Shown here piece after piece: positions 8,797 to 18,131 of a DNA stretch of 55,805 nucleotides (its first letter is position 1; every line of letters begins with the position of its first letter). Below the pieces are notes generated by a model. The model saw only the letters and a list, made by a program, of their open reading frames with translations. It was not told the origin of the DNA and searched no databases. The DNA comes from Actinomycetes bacterium (lineage in GTDB: Bacteria > Actinomycetota > Aquicultoria > Aquicultorales > Aquicultoraceae): positions 1-55,805 of the forward strand of contig JAJYQA010000013.1 in the NCBI GenBank assembly GCA_021794835.1, read 5' to 3'. The position numbers and the translations under genes were made by a program.

Positions 8797-10393
8797 TTGC
8801 CTCATTTAAAAATCTGCTTGAACTAATCTCTGGTTGCCTCATATAAAAGCTATTCGAAATTCCCACATACATGCGTAGTAGGGAGCCTTTAATCGTCAAT
8901 ATATCCTTCAGTTGATAACTAATACTAGCGGTCTTTGTGGGTAAAGTAATCTAGCTGGCACTAGCATATCTTAACGACAATTATTATTCCTTTAATTATT
9001 AAAGTAGTAGTGTTTGTGGGAATATGGTAAACATGAAAGGTTTTCCAAGCTCTGGTGGAAAAGACTATCGTTTTTGTAAGGTCTTTTCCACGAGAGCGGC
9101 ATTTCCGCAAACATGATCCTGCCCTCTCTCAATTTGCTTTTGCACTACTAGCTTAACTAATTTATCTTGCAGATGCATAATCCTTCTTTTTAAGGCTATT
9201 GGATTAAGCTTAGCGTATTCTTTTTTCAGCCGGTTTTTATTGCTCCGTGATACCAAGGTCGCCTCAAGTACCCTCTGGTAAGGTGTTTTTGCCTTGTCAT
9301 ATTTCTTTGTTACTTTGGGTCCGGTCCTTGTTTTCTCTGTAAGCTTCATGGTTGGCTGAAAGAAATTGGTGTAGAGGCGCAAGATTGTATGTAGCTCATT
9401 TAGCAGCAGTAATTCCTCTTCTGTATCGTGGCGCATGTATCCGACAGTCTTTCGCACGACTGAGTAATTCTTCTGCTCTACATAGCAATTATCGTTCTTG
9501 CGGTAGGGACGGCTTCTGGTGAAGGTGATCTTGTTGCATTCGCAATACCTTTTTAAGTTGTTGTTGATAAATTCGCCCCCGTTATCCGAATCTATGCCGA
9601 GCAAGGGGAAAGGAAATCTCCCCTTCATCTGCTCGATTGCCTCAAAGACCCACTTCTTCCGCCTTGTTTCTTACAGCAACAGTTTCTGTCCAGCATGTTG
9701 CAATATCGGTTGCATCCAAGGTTTGGCAGAACTCCCCGCTTGCATCTCCGCCATCATGGGCTACAAGGTCAATTTCAAGAAAACCGGGTTTTGCCTCATT
9801 CCAGTCAGAGAAAGTTCTTATCGGTATCTGGCTTTTAAGAAGGCTCCCCGGTTTGGTATAGCTCTTAGGTTTGAGCCGCTCTTTTTTCTTTACAGGCCCA
9901 AGCATTCTGTCAATGGTTGGAGCACTTATTTTAAAAAGTTTGTCCCGGGTCTCTTCGTCTAAGCATATCTCAGAAAACCTCTCTAGCACTGGTATAATCT
10001 CTTTTAAATATGGGGCAAGCCTTTTACCGCAGGGCTGATCCAAGAGATGCCAGATGAATTCGAGTGCGCTTTGGACCTTCTCGTCATAGTACTTGGGCCT
10101 CTGGCGTCTCTTTGTTTTACCAAAGACGACCGCAATATTTGTCCCTGGTATGCTGATCCTTTTATCAAAGCATCTCAAAACATATGACGCATAGGAGCGG
10201 TTATAACCGGTTAACGTCACAAACTCATCTAAAATCTGCCCCCTTTCCTTCTTCGTTGCTCTGCGATATCTTTTTGCTGTCTCTTTTGTCACCGCCTGTT
10301 TTTCCCTCATAGTAAGTGCCATGGCTGCCTCCTTTCTTTACATAAAAAGCAGCCAAAATCTCACTCCTTTCAAGTAGATTTTTGGTGAGGCAA
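8797..10393 (-). mobile_element. Insertion sequence with rve-type (DDE integrase) transposase
   Basis: The ends are imperfect inverted repeats: TTGCCTCATTTAAAAATCTG then CTTGAA at 8797-8822, and its reverse complement, with one gap and a few mismatches, at 10369-10393. A second partial end (GGTTGCCTCATATAAAAGC) lies just inside at 8832-8850. No clear target duplication is seen. The single transposase gene is frameshifted. About 270 bases at the left end are non-coding. Confidence 0.65.
9065..10322 (-). pseudogene. Integrase-core transposase (IS481/ISNCY-like), frameshifted
   Basis: The N-terminal part (9642-10322) has a helix-turn-helix region around LTGYNRSYASYVLR and the first catalytic Asp in FLEIDLVAHDGG. 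The second part (9065-9628 frame) has the second Asp in LGIDSDNGGEF and the Glu in NCYVEQKNYSVVRK. Between them the frame is lost near 9650: VAVRNKA should run on to KKWVFEAIEQMKGRF, which fits a 1-bp insertion in a short G run. All three catalytic residues survive, but in two frames. The start at 10322 has a strong GGAGG site. The exact IS family is uncertain. Confidence 0.75.
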
Positions 10394-10601
10394 TTCGGTA
10401 TTTTGATATTTATGCCGGTGGATGCTACCATACACATACATATAGAATGCTTTATGTCTATACAGCAATTTTAGTTAGTAATCTTCATGCCCTACTCCCA
10501 CCCACACCCGAGGCTTAGATCATTTTAAGTTTATTGGCATATCCAACAGGAACCAAAGTGACCTAGGCATTCAAGGAAATGGTAAAGGCTATAGGAGTAT
10601 T

Positions 10602-11189
10602 ATGAGCGGTAACAGAAAAAGAACGGCGGTAAAGATAATCGGCCTGGCGGTTATCTTGACAGCTATCTATCCACTTGCTCAGATTTTCTATTCCGACATC
10701 CATGCAGCCGAAAGCCAGAGAAAACTGCATAATGAGTGGAACAAAATATTGCGCGATAACAAAACTAGTTCTCAAGCCGCCGCTAAACCTACCAGAATAT
10801 CTCACGGAAAGCCTTTTACTAGAATGGTCATCCCCAGAATTAACCTTGATGCTATAGTTCTAGAGGGCACTGATGAAGATACCCTTAGACAGGAGCTGGA
10901 ACATATCGAAGGAACCGCCTACCCCGGTGAGATCGGCAATGTGGTTATTTCAGGACATAGGGTTACATATAACCGCCCATTCTACAGTCTTGGCGCATCA
11001 AAGAAAGGCAATCCAATCTATGTTTACGTGCCACCCCAGGAGTTCACTTATTATGTTGTTGGGCAGAAGGTGGTCAAGCCAACAGATGTAAGCATTGCCG
11101 ATCCGATCCCAGATAAGACATTGACCCTTACAACATGTAATCTCCGCTTTAGCGCAAGAGAAAGGTTAATAATAGCGAAGATGCGGTAA
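10602..11189 (+). CDS. Sortase (class D/E-like)
   Basis: Membrane-anchored transpeptidase that would attach surface proteins to the cell wall or to each other. Residues 10-30 form a single N-terminal membrane segment (IIGLAVILTAIYPLAQIF), followed by an outer-surface linker. The catalytic set is visible: His in VISGHRVTYNRPF, Cys in TLTLTTCNLRFSARERL, and an Arg a few residues later. At 195 aa it is slightly short at the C-terminus. ATG 10602 has TAGGAG upstream. It is the only plus-strand gene in this area, between an insertion sequence and pcrA, and no substrate with an LPXTG-like signal is seen in the window. The class assignment is tentative. Confidence 0.85.
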   Translation: MSGNRKRTAVKIIGLAVILTAIYPLAQIFYSDIHAAESQRKLHNEWNKILRDNKTSSQAAAKPTRISHGKPFTRMVIPRINLDAIVLEGTDEDTLRQELEHIEGTAYPGEIGNVVISGHRVTYNRPFYSLGASKKGNPIYVYVPPQEFTYYVVGQKVVKPTDVSIADPIPDKTLTLTTCNLRFSARERLIIAKMR

Positions 11190-11202
11190 GGGGTAAGCTA
11201 CG

Positions 11203-13308
11203 TTACCTCTTTTCAAGTGGGGCATAGCTAAGTAGCAGCGTTTTTTCGCCTTCCATGGTGAAGAAGACGGTTACCTGATCCTCATCTTTAACTGCAGTTA
11301 TGCGTCCTTCGCCAAATTTTTTGTGGTAGACGTTATCGCCAACCGAGAAAATACCAACTTGGGACAGCGGTTTTGCCTTAACATCTACCTTTTGATCGGC
11401 ATCTTTTATAAGCTCTGGCGGTATCTCGTGCAAAAAACGGGAGGCTGAGTTGTAGTTTACACCACCCCAAAGGTTCCTCGACCAGGCATTGCAGAGATAT
11501 AGTTTCTCCATTGCACGGGTGATACCGACATAAAACAGCCGCCTCTCCTCTTCAAGCTCATCAGCCTCGGTTATAGAGCGTATGTGGGGGAAGATGCCGT
11601 CCTCCATCCCAACGATAAAGACAATATCAAACTCAAGTCCCTTGGCGTTATGGACCGTCATTAAAGTTACAGCGTTGTTGTCATCATCGTAGGAGTCGAT
11701 ATCGGTAATAAGAGATATCTCCTCCAAGAATTCATCAAGATCGCAGGACTCACGTTCTTCTTCAAACTCCTTGATAACGCCCACAAACTCTTTTACGTTC
11801 TCAGCGCGGTTTTCCGCTTCAATCGTGCCTTCGGCCTCAAAAGCCGCAAGGTAGCCGATTTGATCAATTAGCGCCCGCACAAGGTTCTCCAAAGTCTCTT
11901 TTTCTTTTATCGCTTGAATTCCATCCATTAAGGCAAGAAACTTCTTGATGCTCTTTTGCGCTGCAGTTGAAAGCGTATAAATATCGTCAACGTTACTTAA
12001 AGCTTGATAGAAGCTCGTGTTGTTTTTTAATGCGTAGGCATCAACCTTGTCGATTGTAGTATTACCAATCCCCCTCTTAGGCACGTTTATAATCCTTTTT
12101 AGGCTTACCGTATCCTGCGGATTGGATAGCACGCGTAAGTACGCCAGGACATCCTTTATCTCGGCGCGGTCGTAGAATTTAAGTCCCCCAATGATTTTGT
12201 AAGGGACGCCGTAGCGAAGAAATATCTCCTCAAGAACTCGGGACTGGGCGTTCGTGCGGTAGAAAACAGCAAACTTCTTATACCGCCCCCCCGCCTTGAC
12301 CATCTGCTCGATCTCACTTGCGACAAAGGTCGCCTCTTCGTGCTCGTTTTTTCCCTGGTATCGGGTGATAAGCTCGCCCTCGCCGTTTTCCGTCCAAAGG
12401 TGCTTGGGTTTTCTTGCGCGGTTATTTTGCATCACTTGATTTGCGGCCTTAAGTATTGTCTTGGTTGAGCGGTAATTTTGCTCAAGCTTTATGACCCGGC
12501 ATTCGGGATAGTCGCGCTCGAACTCAAGGATATTTCGGATATCAGCGCCACGGAACTTATAGATAGACTGAAAATCGTCCCCTACGACACATATGTTGCG
12601 GTACTTTCCAGCCAAGAGTCTAACTAACTCATATTGGGCATAGTTGGTGTCCTGGTACTCATCGATCAGTATGTGCTTGAATCTCTCCTGGTAGGTATCC
12701 AGTACCGAGGGGAATAGCTGGAACATATTGACCGTCGTCATGATCAGGTCGTCGAAGTCCAGTGCGTTACTCTGGTAAAGCCTTTCCTGATATAGCTTAT
12801 AGACTTCTGCAACAGTTTGCTCAACGTAAGTTGTTGCACGCGAGGCAAACGTCTCGGCGTCTATAAGCTCGTTCTTTACCTTGGATATAGTGGCGGCGAT
12901 CTTGTTTGCCGGATATCGCTTGCTGTCGATATTTAGATCTCTTAGACAGTAAGACACCAACCGTTTAGAGTCGTTATTATCATAGATGACAAAGCTTTTG
13001 CTATATCCAAGCCGATCAATCTCTTGACGTAGGATTCTTGCGCATGTGGCATGAAAGGTGCTTACCCACATCGCCCGGCTTACTCTCCCGACCAGTGAAG
13101 CGATTCGCTCTTTCATCTCGTTGGCAGCCTTGTTCGTAAAAGTTATCGCCAGGATATTAAGTGGACTTACACCTTTCTCTTTTATGAGATAAGCGATTCT
13201 ATGGGTTAGTATCCTGGTTTTACCGCTTCCCGCACCGGCTATAATAAGCAGCGGGCCTTCATGATGTGTTACTGCTTCAAGTTGAACCTGGTTTAAGTCA
13301 TCTAGCAT
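11203..13308 (-). CDS. pcrA: UvrD/PcrA-family DNA helicase
   Basis: Superfamily 1A 3'-5' helicase used in nucleotide excision repair and in clearing protein blocks from DNA. Motifs in order: Q motif LNQVQLEAV, Walker A AGAGSGKT near residue 25, motif Ia AITFTNKAANEMKER, Walker B DEYQDTN, motif III VVGDDFQSIYKFRGA, motif IV LEQNYRST, motif V VTLMTVHNAKGLEFD and motif VI EEERRLFYVGITRA. The C-terminus carries the tudor-like PcrA domain (VGDNVYHKKFGEGRI). 701 aa, normal length. Convergent with the sortase gene and not obviously part of an operon. Confidence 0.95.
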   Translation of the reverse strand: MLDDLNQVQLEAVTHHEGPLLIIAGAGSGKTRILTHRIAYLIKEKGVSPLNILAITFTNKAANEMKERIASLVGRVSRAMWVSTFHATCARILRQEIDRLGYSKSFVIYDNNDSKRLVSYCLRDLNIDSKRYPANKIAATISKVKNELIDAETFASRATTYVEQTVAEVYKLYQERLYQSNALDFDDLIMTTVNMFQLFPSVLDTYQERFKHILIDEYQDTNYAQYELVRLLAGKYRNICVVGDDFQSIYKFRGADIRNILEFERDYPECRVIKLEQNYRSTKTILKAANQVMQNNRARKPKHLWTENGEGELITRYQGKNEHEEATFVASEIEQMVKAGGRYKKFAVFYRTNAQSRVLEEIFLRYGVPYKIIGGLKFYDRAEIKDVLAYLRVLSNPQDTVSLKRIINVPKRGIGNTTIDKVDAYALKNNTSFYQALSNVDDIYTLSTAAQKSIKKFLALMDGIQAIKEKETLENLVRALIDQIGYLAAFEAEGTIEAENRAENVKEFVGVIKEFEEERESCDLDEFLEEISLITDIDSYDDDNNAVTLMTVHNAKGLEFDIVFIVGMEDGIFPHIRSITEADELEEERRLFYVGITRAMEKLYLCNAWSRNLWGGVNYNSASRFLHEIPPELIKDADQKVDVKAKPLSQVGIFSVGDNVYHKKFGEGRITAVKDEDQVTVFFTMEGEKTLLLSYAPLEKR

Positions 13309-13462
13309 TCTTATAACCTCTTGTTGTGACTTCAGATTTTTGTTACTGATTTCCGATTGTGCGCCCTGTTACTTTATAAATCATTTTACCGTTTCTCGCA
13401 ATTACATGTGGGATTACATGTCTAGAGCAAGGACCTGGTGCACCGTCAACCATGCTATGATT

Positions 13463-13688
13463 TGTCATTGTGAGCATACTATGAATCGCCATTGCGAGCA
13501 GAGCGAAGCAATCCGTGTTGCGAGCGACCGGAGGCCGTAGGGAAGGCGTGGCAATCTCAGGTTGTCATTGCGAGGAGTGAAATGACGAAGCAATCCTGGG
13601 GTTGCAGCTAACGTGCGAGATTGCCACGCCTTACGGCTCGCAACGACATAAAGATTGCCACGGTCGTTTCACTCCCTCGCAATGACAG
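13463..13688. repeat. Cluster of dispersed GTCATTGCGAGGAG-type repeats
   Basis: Several degenerate copies of a unit such as GTCATTGCGAGGAGTGAAAT and GACGAAGCAATC occur in both directions, with the arm GGCGTGGCAATCTC near 13545 and its reverse complement GAGATTGCCACGCC near 13617. Related copies occur at 36112-36153. Such repeats are non-autonomous dispersed elements of unknown mobility. Together with flanking DNA they fill the gap between pcrA and eno; no gene is seen there. Confidence 0.75.
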
Positions 13689-13725
13689 CAATCAACTCAT
13701 GGTCGATGGAATAGTAGGTCTAATA

Positions 13726-13756
13726 TTGCCAACAGCATGTTAATAAAGGGTATACT
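13726..13756 (+). promoter_or_regulatory. Putative eno promoter
   Basis: TTGCCA at 13726-13731 and TATACT at 13751-13756, with a rather long 19-base spacer, 45 bases upstream of eno. No riboswitch-like structure is recognisable between it and the gene. Confidence 0.4.
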
Positions 13757-13801
13757 ATCCGTATCAAAGTTTAATTCAACTTTTGTAAAGGAGCAGGTAA
13801 A

Positions 13802-15088
13802 ATGGTCAAATATCTAATAGCCGATATCCAGGCAATGGAAATCCTCGACTCAAGAGGTAACCCGACTATTGAGGTTGAGGTAATCCTAGAGTCGGACATA
13901 AGTGGAAGAGCTGCCGTTCCATCCGGCGCATCAACGGGAACCAGGGAAGCGCTGGAACTAAGAGATAAAGACCAGAAACGCTTTGGCGGCAAAGGTGTAA
14001 CCAAAGCAGTAACGAATGTAGAGGATATCATCAAGGCTCAATTGATAGGTAAAAGTGTTTTAAACCAATTAGAGATAGACAATATCCTCATTGAACTGGA
14101 CGGGACAGAGAACAAAAGCAATCTAGGTGCAAATGCCATTCTCGGCACCTCTATGGCTGTCTCAAGAGCCGCCGCCAACGAATCAGGAGTTCCCTTATAT
14201 CACTATCTCGGCGGCTCGCAAGGAACAACCCTGCCGGTTCCGATGATGAATGTCTTAAACGGTGGCGTCCATGCCGACAGCGGCATCTCTCTTCAGGAGT
14301 TTATGATTGTGCCGGTTGGGGCCAAAAACGTTGCCGAGGGAATAAGATTTTGTTCTGAAGTTTACCAGACTCTAAAGAAAATTTTAAAACAAGAAGGCCA
14401 AATTATCTCAGTTGGTGATGAGGGCGGTTTTGCCCCTCGCCTAAGTAAAAGCGAGGATGCCATTAAGAATATAGTTCGGGCTATAGAAGCTGCCGGCTAT
14501 GAGAAAGGAAAAGACTTGGCAATCGCTTTAGACCCGGCGGCAAGTGAGTTTTATGAAGATGGAATATACATTTTTGATGGCGAGAGAAAAACCAGCGAGC
14601 AGATGATCGATTATTATGAGAACCTTGTCAACAGATATCCGATTATTTCGATTGAAGACGGCCTGGCTGAGCAGGATTGGGATGGCTGGAAGATGCTAAC
14701 CGAAAGGCTGGGTCAAAGGATACAACTTGTTGGTGATGATATTTTTGTCACCAACCCCAAGATATTCATGGAAGGCATAAAACAGGGTATTGCAAACGCG
14801 ATTCTTATTAAACCCAACCAGATAGGCACTCTATCTGAGACTTTAGAGACCATTGAGCTGGCCCGTTTGTATAGATATAAGACGGTCTTATCCCACCGCT
14901 CGGGCGAAACAGAGGATACTTTTATTGCGGACTTTGCGGTTGCAACTAATATCGGCCAAATGAAAACAGGGGCACCTGCCCGCTCTGAAAGGGTGGCAAA
15001 GTATAATCAGCTTATGAGGATTGAAAAGAAACTAAAACATGCAAGCTTCTATCCTGATATAGCGTTGCTGGGAAATAGAAATATTTAG
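13802..15088 (+). CDS. eno: Enolase
   Basis: Converts 2-phosphoglycerate to phosphoenolpyruvate in glycolysis with two Mg2+ ions. 428 aa, full length. Conserved blocks are present: [14 protein letters not shown] at the N-terminus, [33 protein letters not shown], metal ligands in [23 protein letters not shown] and [11 protein letters not shown], the catalytic Lys in [10 protein letters not shown], and SHRSGETED. The start has AAAGGAG nine bases upstream. Enolase is a well-known target of fluoride with phosphate, and the gene stands next to a set of fluoride-riboswitch operons. Its 3' end overlaps the stop of the convergent 151-aa gene. Confidence 0.98.
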   Translation: MVKYLIADIQAMEILDSRGNPTIEVEVILESDISGRAAVPSGASTGTREALELRDKDQKRFGGKGVTKAVTNVEDIIKAQLIGKSVLNQLEIDNILIELDGTENKSNLGANAILGTSMAVSRAAANESGVPLYHYLGGSQGTTLPVPMMNVLNGGVHADSGISLQEFMIVPVGAKNVAEGIRFCSEVYQTLKKILKQEGQIISVGDEGGFAPRLSKSEDAIKNIVRAIEAAGYEKGKDLAIALDPAASEFYEDGIYIFDGERKTSEQMIDYYENLVNRYPIISIEDGLAEQDWDGWKMLTERLGQRIQLVGDDIFVTNPKIFMEGIKQGIANAILIKPNQIGTLSETLETIELARLYRYKTVLSHRSGETEDTFIADFAVATNIGQMKTGAPARSERVAKYNQLMRIEKKLKHASFYPDIALLGNRNI

Positions 15089-15540
15089 CCAATTACCGAT
15101 TTTTGCTCGTCCTCTCCTTCGGAGATATGTCCACCGCCCACAACAAATGATTCCAGGTTGAGGAGGAGTTTGGCAATGTGGGAGAACTTCTCTGCCACTT
15201 TCAATGCATCGGCCTCGTCGAGAATACCATAGCCCCTCAGACGCGAGGGCATTGTATTCTCGACGGCCGTCCAGGCTTCGGCAAATTTGCCATTGATGGT
15301 CCGGTCGGCCTTTACAAATCGCGCCTCAAGGCCGAAAAGTTCTTTCGCCTCTTCTATCTCCTTTTTCAATACACCCAACTGCTGCCGAACGATAGATGCT
15401 CTTCTTGCATCCAACGTTTCGTATTTTTTAAGGATTCCGTGATCCGAAGAGACATTGATCAACTGTTCGGTCTCATCGATAGCCGTCTCCAGACGCAGGA
15501 GCGTCGAAGTTATTGATCTTTTCTGGGCCTCATTAAGCAC
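15085..15540 (-). CDS. Hypothetical protein, helical, last gene of a fluoride-riboswitch unit
   Basis: No family recognised. About 151 aa, strongly helical and charged, with heptad-like stretches ([16 protein letters not shown] and [20 protein letters not shown]) that suggest a helical bundle or coiled coil. It has no signal peptide, membrane segment or Cys clusters. I prefer the GTG at 15540, two bases after the upstream stop and preceded by AGAGGTGG; the frame is open to a TTG at 15558. It follows the DUF6062 gene so closely that the two are surely co-translated. Confidence 0.7.
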   Translation of the reverse strand: MLNEAQKRSITSTLLRLETAIDETEQLINVSSDHGILKKYETLDARRASIVRQQLGVLKKEIEEAKELFGLEARFVKADRTINGKFAEAWTAVENTMPSRLRGYGILDEADALKVAEKFSHIAKLLLNLESFVVGGGHISEGEDEQKSVIG

Positions 15541-15541
15541 T

Positions 15542-16228
15542 TTAACCACCTCTGCCAAAGTTACTGCTCTTGTAAACGGATAACTTAAGCAAAGCTTGCT
15601 GCCATGCGTTCATCTCTGCCCCCTTCGGCTCGTGAGAAAATTCAACACGGCTCTTTCTGATCGCCTCCTCAAGGGCAAAGCTCAGTTCCTGCAGCTTATC
15701 CACTTCAATAGAGACGATCGACTTCTTTATCTTTTTGCTACCGGCCGTAGCTATTGCCATCGCCCGGTGAGAGAGACACAAGCCGAAGCTACGTTTGTAT
15801 CGCTCCACAAAATCGGGGTCTGCTATATTGTAAACGAATATGCTGATGAGGTTAGCTTCGCGCTCATCAAGTGACTGACAGGCGGTACAACCTGCGGTAA
15901 CCGGAAACGATGCGACATCGCCTCTTTTGTGCCTCAAGGGATGTGACACATCCGTAAGGCTGCAAAGAACGCGCTCGGTCAACTCACGCGCAATGGTCGA
16001 GGCGCTAAGCAGGCGGCCGCTTTCTTTAACGGCTTCGATCAATCGCCTGGCATGCCGGCGGCAGAAAGTCTCGCCACGTGCGGCAAGCGCGTCCCTTGTC
16101 GCCCCATCACCGATACCTTCAAGAGCAAACCAGAAAAAGAACCGCTCCTCTGCCTCGTCAAGCAAAACACAGATGGGGCAGTTTTCTTCTTTAAACGCCA
16201 GCTCAAGTTCACCACTTATCCAGTCCAT
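15542..16228 (-). CDS. DUF6062-like Cys/His-rich protein
   Basis: Uncharacterised family with paired Cys motifs, here CPIC near the N-terminus, FCRRH, GCTAC in the middle and LCLSH later, suggesting two metal- or cluster-binding sites each made from CxxC plus CxxxH-type elements. About 228 aa. ATG 16228 (MDWISGELE) has TTGGAG at the right distance; the frame is open to 16258, but that would run into the riboswitch terminator. It is the first gene after an internal fluoride riboswitch, so I infer a function in fluoride stress. The family name is from memory of the motif pattern. Confidence 0.7.
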   Translation of the reverse strand: MDWISGELELAFKEENCPICVLLDEAEERFFFWFALEGIGDGATRDALAARGETFCRRHARRLIEAVKESGRLLSASTIARELTERVLCSLTDVSHPLRHKRGDVASFPVTAGCTACQSLDEREANLISIFVYNIADPDFVERYKRSFGLCLSHRAMAIATAGSKKIKKSIVSIEVDKLQELSFALEEAIRKSRVEFSHEPKGAEMNAWQQALLKLSVYKSSNFGRGG

Positions 16229-16255
16229 AGTTACTCCAATGGCCATTTTGGTAAA

Positions 16256-16326
16256 CAAAAACTCCTATGCCTTGCATAGAAGCTATTAGTTCTTTTTAGC
16301 GAACAATTATGGCGAGCTTCATCACC
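16256..16326 (-). ncRNA. Fluoride riboswitch 1 (crcB motif) with terminator, before DUF6062 gene
   Basis: The minus strand from 16326 reads GGTGATGAAGCTCGCC (first stem with the GATGAAGC pseudoknot strand), then ATAATTGTTCG...AAAGAACTAATAGCTTCTA, matching the fluoride aptamer core position by position. The partner of the pseudoknot (AGCTTC) is shared with a 9-bp terminator stem CTTCTATGC/GCATAGGAG, loop AAG, followed by TTTTTG. Fluoride binding should keep the terminator from forming. It begins only 24 bases after the stop of the HEAT-repeat gene, so it acts inside an operon or has a promoter within that gene. Confidence 0.9.
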
Positions 16327-16350
16327 TTGCCTTTTATGCTGCACAAGGAC

Positions 16351-16830
16351 CTACAAAAGGCTAGTATTGTTTTCCAGTACCTTTTGGATAATCTCTTTTA
16401 AAGTGCCATCAGTATAGCGGACAGCCGCCTTGAGAGCTAGTTTTGGTTTTTTACCTCCAATTATGCCAAGAGCTTTTGCTGAAGCAACGCGCACTATAAG
16501 ATAAGAATTTGGGGCTGAGAGTTTCTTTGCAAGAACATTGATGGCTTTACTGTCTCCGATTTTCCCTAGAGCTAAAGCGGCAGCTTCTTGAAGATATGGG
16601 TCTGGCGATGATGATAACACTTCAATCAATTGCGGCACTGCTGCCTTTTCTTTAATTTGGCCCAAAATCCAGGCTGCCCTCACGGCGGTCAGCGGCTCTG
16701 GATGCCTTAGTGCGGAGATAAGCTTTTCACTAAAACCTCTTTTATCAAAGCCCTCAAGGTCGGCCCCGCACTTAGGACAAACCTTTTCTTGAGCCTCACA
16801 TTCACCCCAACAAGAAGGGCAAAATATGAT
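16351..16830 (-). CDS. Zinc-ribbon HEAT-repeat protein
   Basis: The N-terminus has a short zinc ribbon (FCPSCWGECEAQEKVCPKCG, four paired Cys). The rest is a run of HEAT / PBS-lyase-like helical repeats: TAVRAAWILGQIKEKAAVPQ, then PYLQEAAALALGKIGDSKAI, then VRVASAKALGIIGGKK. Such proteins are scaffolds for protein contacts; the partner is unknown. The start is probably ATG 16830 (MIIFCPSC), with an in-frame ATG at 16848 directly after the MFS stop. Third gene behind fluoride riboswitch 2. Confidence 0.75.
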   Translation of the reverse strand: MIFCPSCWGECEAQEKVCPKCGADLEGFDKRGFSEKLISALRHPEPLTAVRAAWILGQIKEKAAVPQLIEVLSSSPDPYLQEAAALALGKIGDSKAINVLAKKLSAPNSYLIVRVASAKALGIIGGKKPKLALKAAVRYTDGTLKEIIQKVLENNTSLL

Positions 16831-16848
16831 CATTGCCAACTCCCACAC

Positions 16849-18117
16849 CTATATATCGGCTTCAGGCAACCCTTCAATTTCATGCGGCAGCCTCTTCCTG
16901 CCGTCGCCCGGAATCAAAAGGATAAAAAGAATCAATGCTAACAGCGATATGACGCTTCCAAAGAAAAACGGCGCGCTCGGGTTTATCTTATCCCAGAGAA
17001 AACCGGCGATAAGACTTGCGGGCAGAAGCGCGATGCCGAGAGCCAGATTTAAAAAGCCGTAGGCCGTTCCTCGCAAATTCGCCGGGACAATATCGGCGGT
17101 AAAAGCCTTAAAGATACCTTCTGTAAATGCGTAATACAGGCCATAAGCGGCAAATAGAAGCCAGACGGCAAAGGGGCTTTTAACTAAAGCAAAGCCCAGA
17201 TAAACCAGGGAGAATATTAAGTACCCGGCAATAATTACCGTTTTTCTTCCAATACGGTCGGAAAGCGAGCCGATGGGTGTTGCGGCAACGGCATAAATCA
17301 TACTAAAAACGAAATAAACAAGCGGGATGAGGCCAATGGTAATCCCAACGTTTCTTGCTCTTAAGATAAGGAAAGCATCGCTTGAGTTACCGATGGTAAA
17401 CACCAGTACTACCAATAAAAACAGTTTAAATGATCTATTGAAAGGCTTGAGGCTGAGTTTTATACTCGTGGGTTTAATTGTCCTTGCTTTCTCTTTTACA
17501 AATAAGGCAAGAACGGCGACCCCAATAGATGCCGGGATGATTGCCAGGCTAAAGTATACCCTAAAGTTATTATGGAGAAGCGGCAATACCGCAAAAGCAA
17601 ATAAAGGTCCAAAGGCAGCACCTAAAGTGTCCATACCTCGGTGGAGTCCGAATGACCTACCATATTCTTCTTTGCGGGTTGAATCTGCTATTAGAGCATC
17701 CCTCGGAGAGGTTCTAACACCTTTTCCAGACCTATCTACAAATCGGGCAATTAACACCTCCCACCAAACAAAAGACAGGGCAAGTATCGGTTTTCCAAGT
17801 GCTGCAAGCCCATATCCTATAACGGTAAGTTTCTTTCGCCCACGAAGTCGGTCTGAGAGCCAACCAGAGAAGACTTTAAGGATGCTTGCGGTTGATTCGG
17901 CAATGCCTTCAACAAGACCAACGATGGCAACCGGCGCCCCAAGAATTGTCGTTAGAAATATCGGAATTAGCGGATAGATCATCTCGGTGGAGATATCTGT
18001 AAAAAGAGAAGTTAGTCCAAGAAAGAAAACATTTCTTGAGAAGCCAAAGATTTTTTTATTTGTTGGTTGCCGCGCTTGTTCTGAGCTGAAGATCTTTTTA
18101 TCAGTTCTTGATCGCAT
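16849..18117 (-). CDS. MFS transporter in a fluoride-riboswitch operon
   Basis: Major facilitator superfamily permease, 422 aa, 12 predicted helices. N-terminal signature SLFTDISTEMIYPLIPIF; motif A in GWLSDRLRGRKKL and again in GSLSDRIGRKTV of the second half; a conserved loop RSGKGVRTSPRDALIADS. The substrate is not known; relatives are annotated as general efflux permeases. It follows the dynamin-like gene by 14 bases and leads directly into the HEAT gene, forming one transcription unit behind fluoride riboswitch 2. Possible roles are export of a toxic by-product or of an anion (inference). Confidence 0.85.
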   Translation of the reverse strand: MRSRTDKKIFSSEQARQPTNKKIFGFSRNVFFLGLTSLFTDISTEMIYPLIPIFLTTILGAPVAIVGLVEGIAESTASILKVFSGWLSDRLRGRKKLTVIGYGLAALGKPILALSFVWWEVLIARFVDRSGKGVRTSPRDALIADSTRKEEYGRSFGLHRGMDTLGAAFGPLFAFAVLPLLHNNFRVYFSLAIIPASIGVAVLALFVKEKARTIKPTSIKLSLKPFNRSFKLFLLVVLVFTIGNSSDAFLILRARNVGITIGLIPLVYFVFSMIYAVAATPIGSLSDRIGRKTVIIAGYLIFSLVYLGFALVKSPFAVWLLFAAYGLYYAFTEGIFKAFTADIVPANLRGTAYGFLNLALGIALLPASLIAGFLWDKINPSAPFFFGSVISLLALILFILLIPGDGRKRLPHEIEGLPEADI

Positions 18118-18131
18118 TTCTACCTCTGGTA

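Noticed and set aside
13440-13700. A CRISPR array in the repeat cluster before eno
   Set aside because: Units are degenerate, in both orientations and without regular spacers, and no cas gene is present.
13690-13801. A fifth fluoride riboswitch before eno (GGTCGATGGAATAG looks a little like the aptamer start)
   Set aside because: The first stem cannot close and neither the second pseudoknot strand nor a terminator follows.
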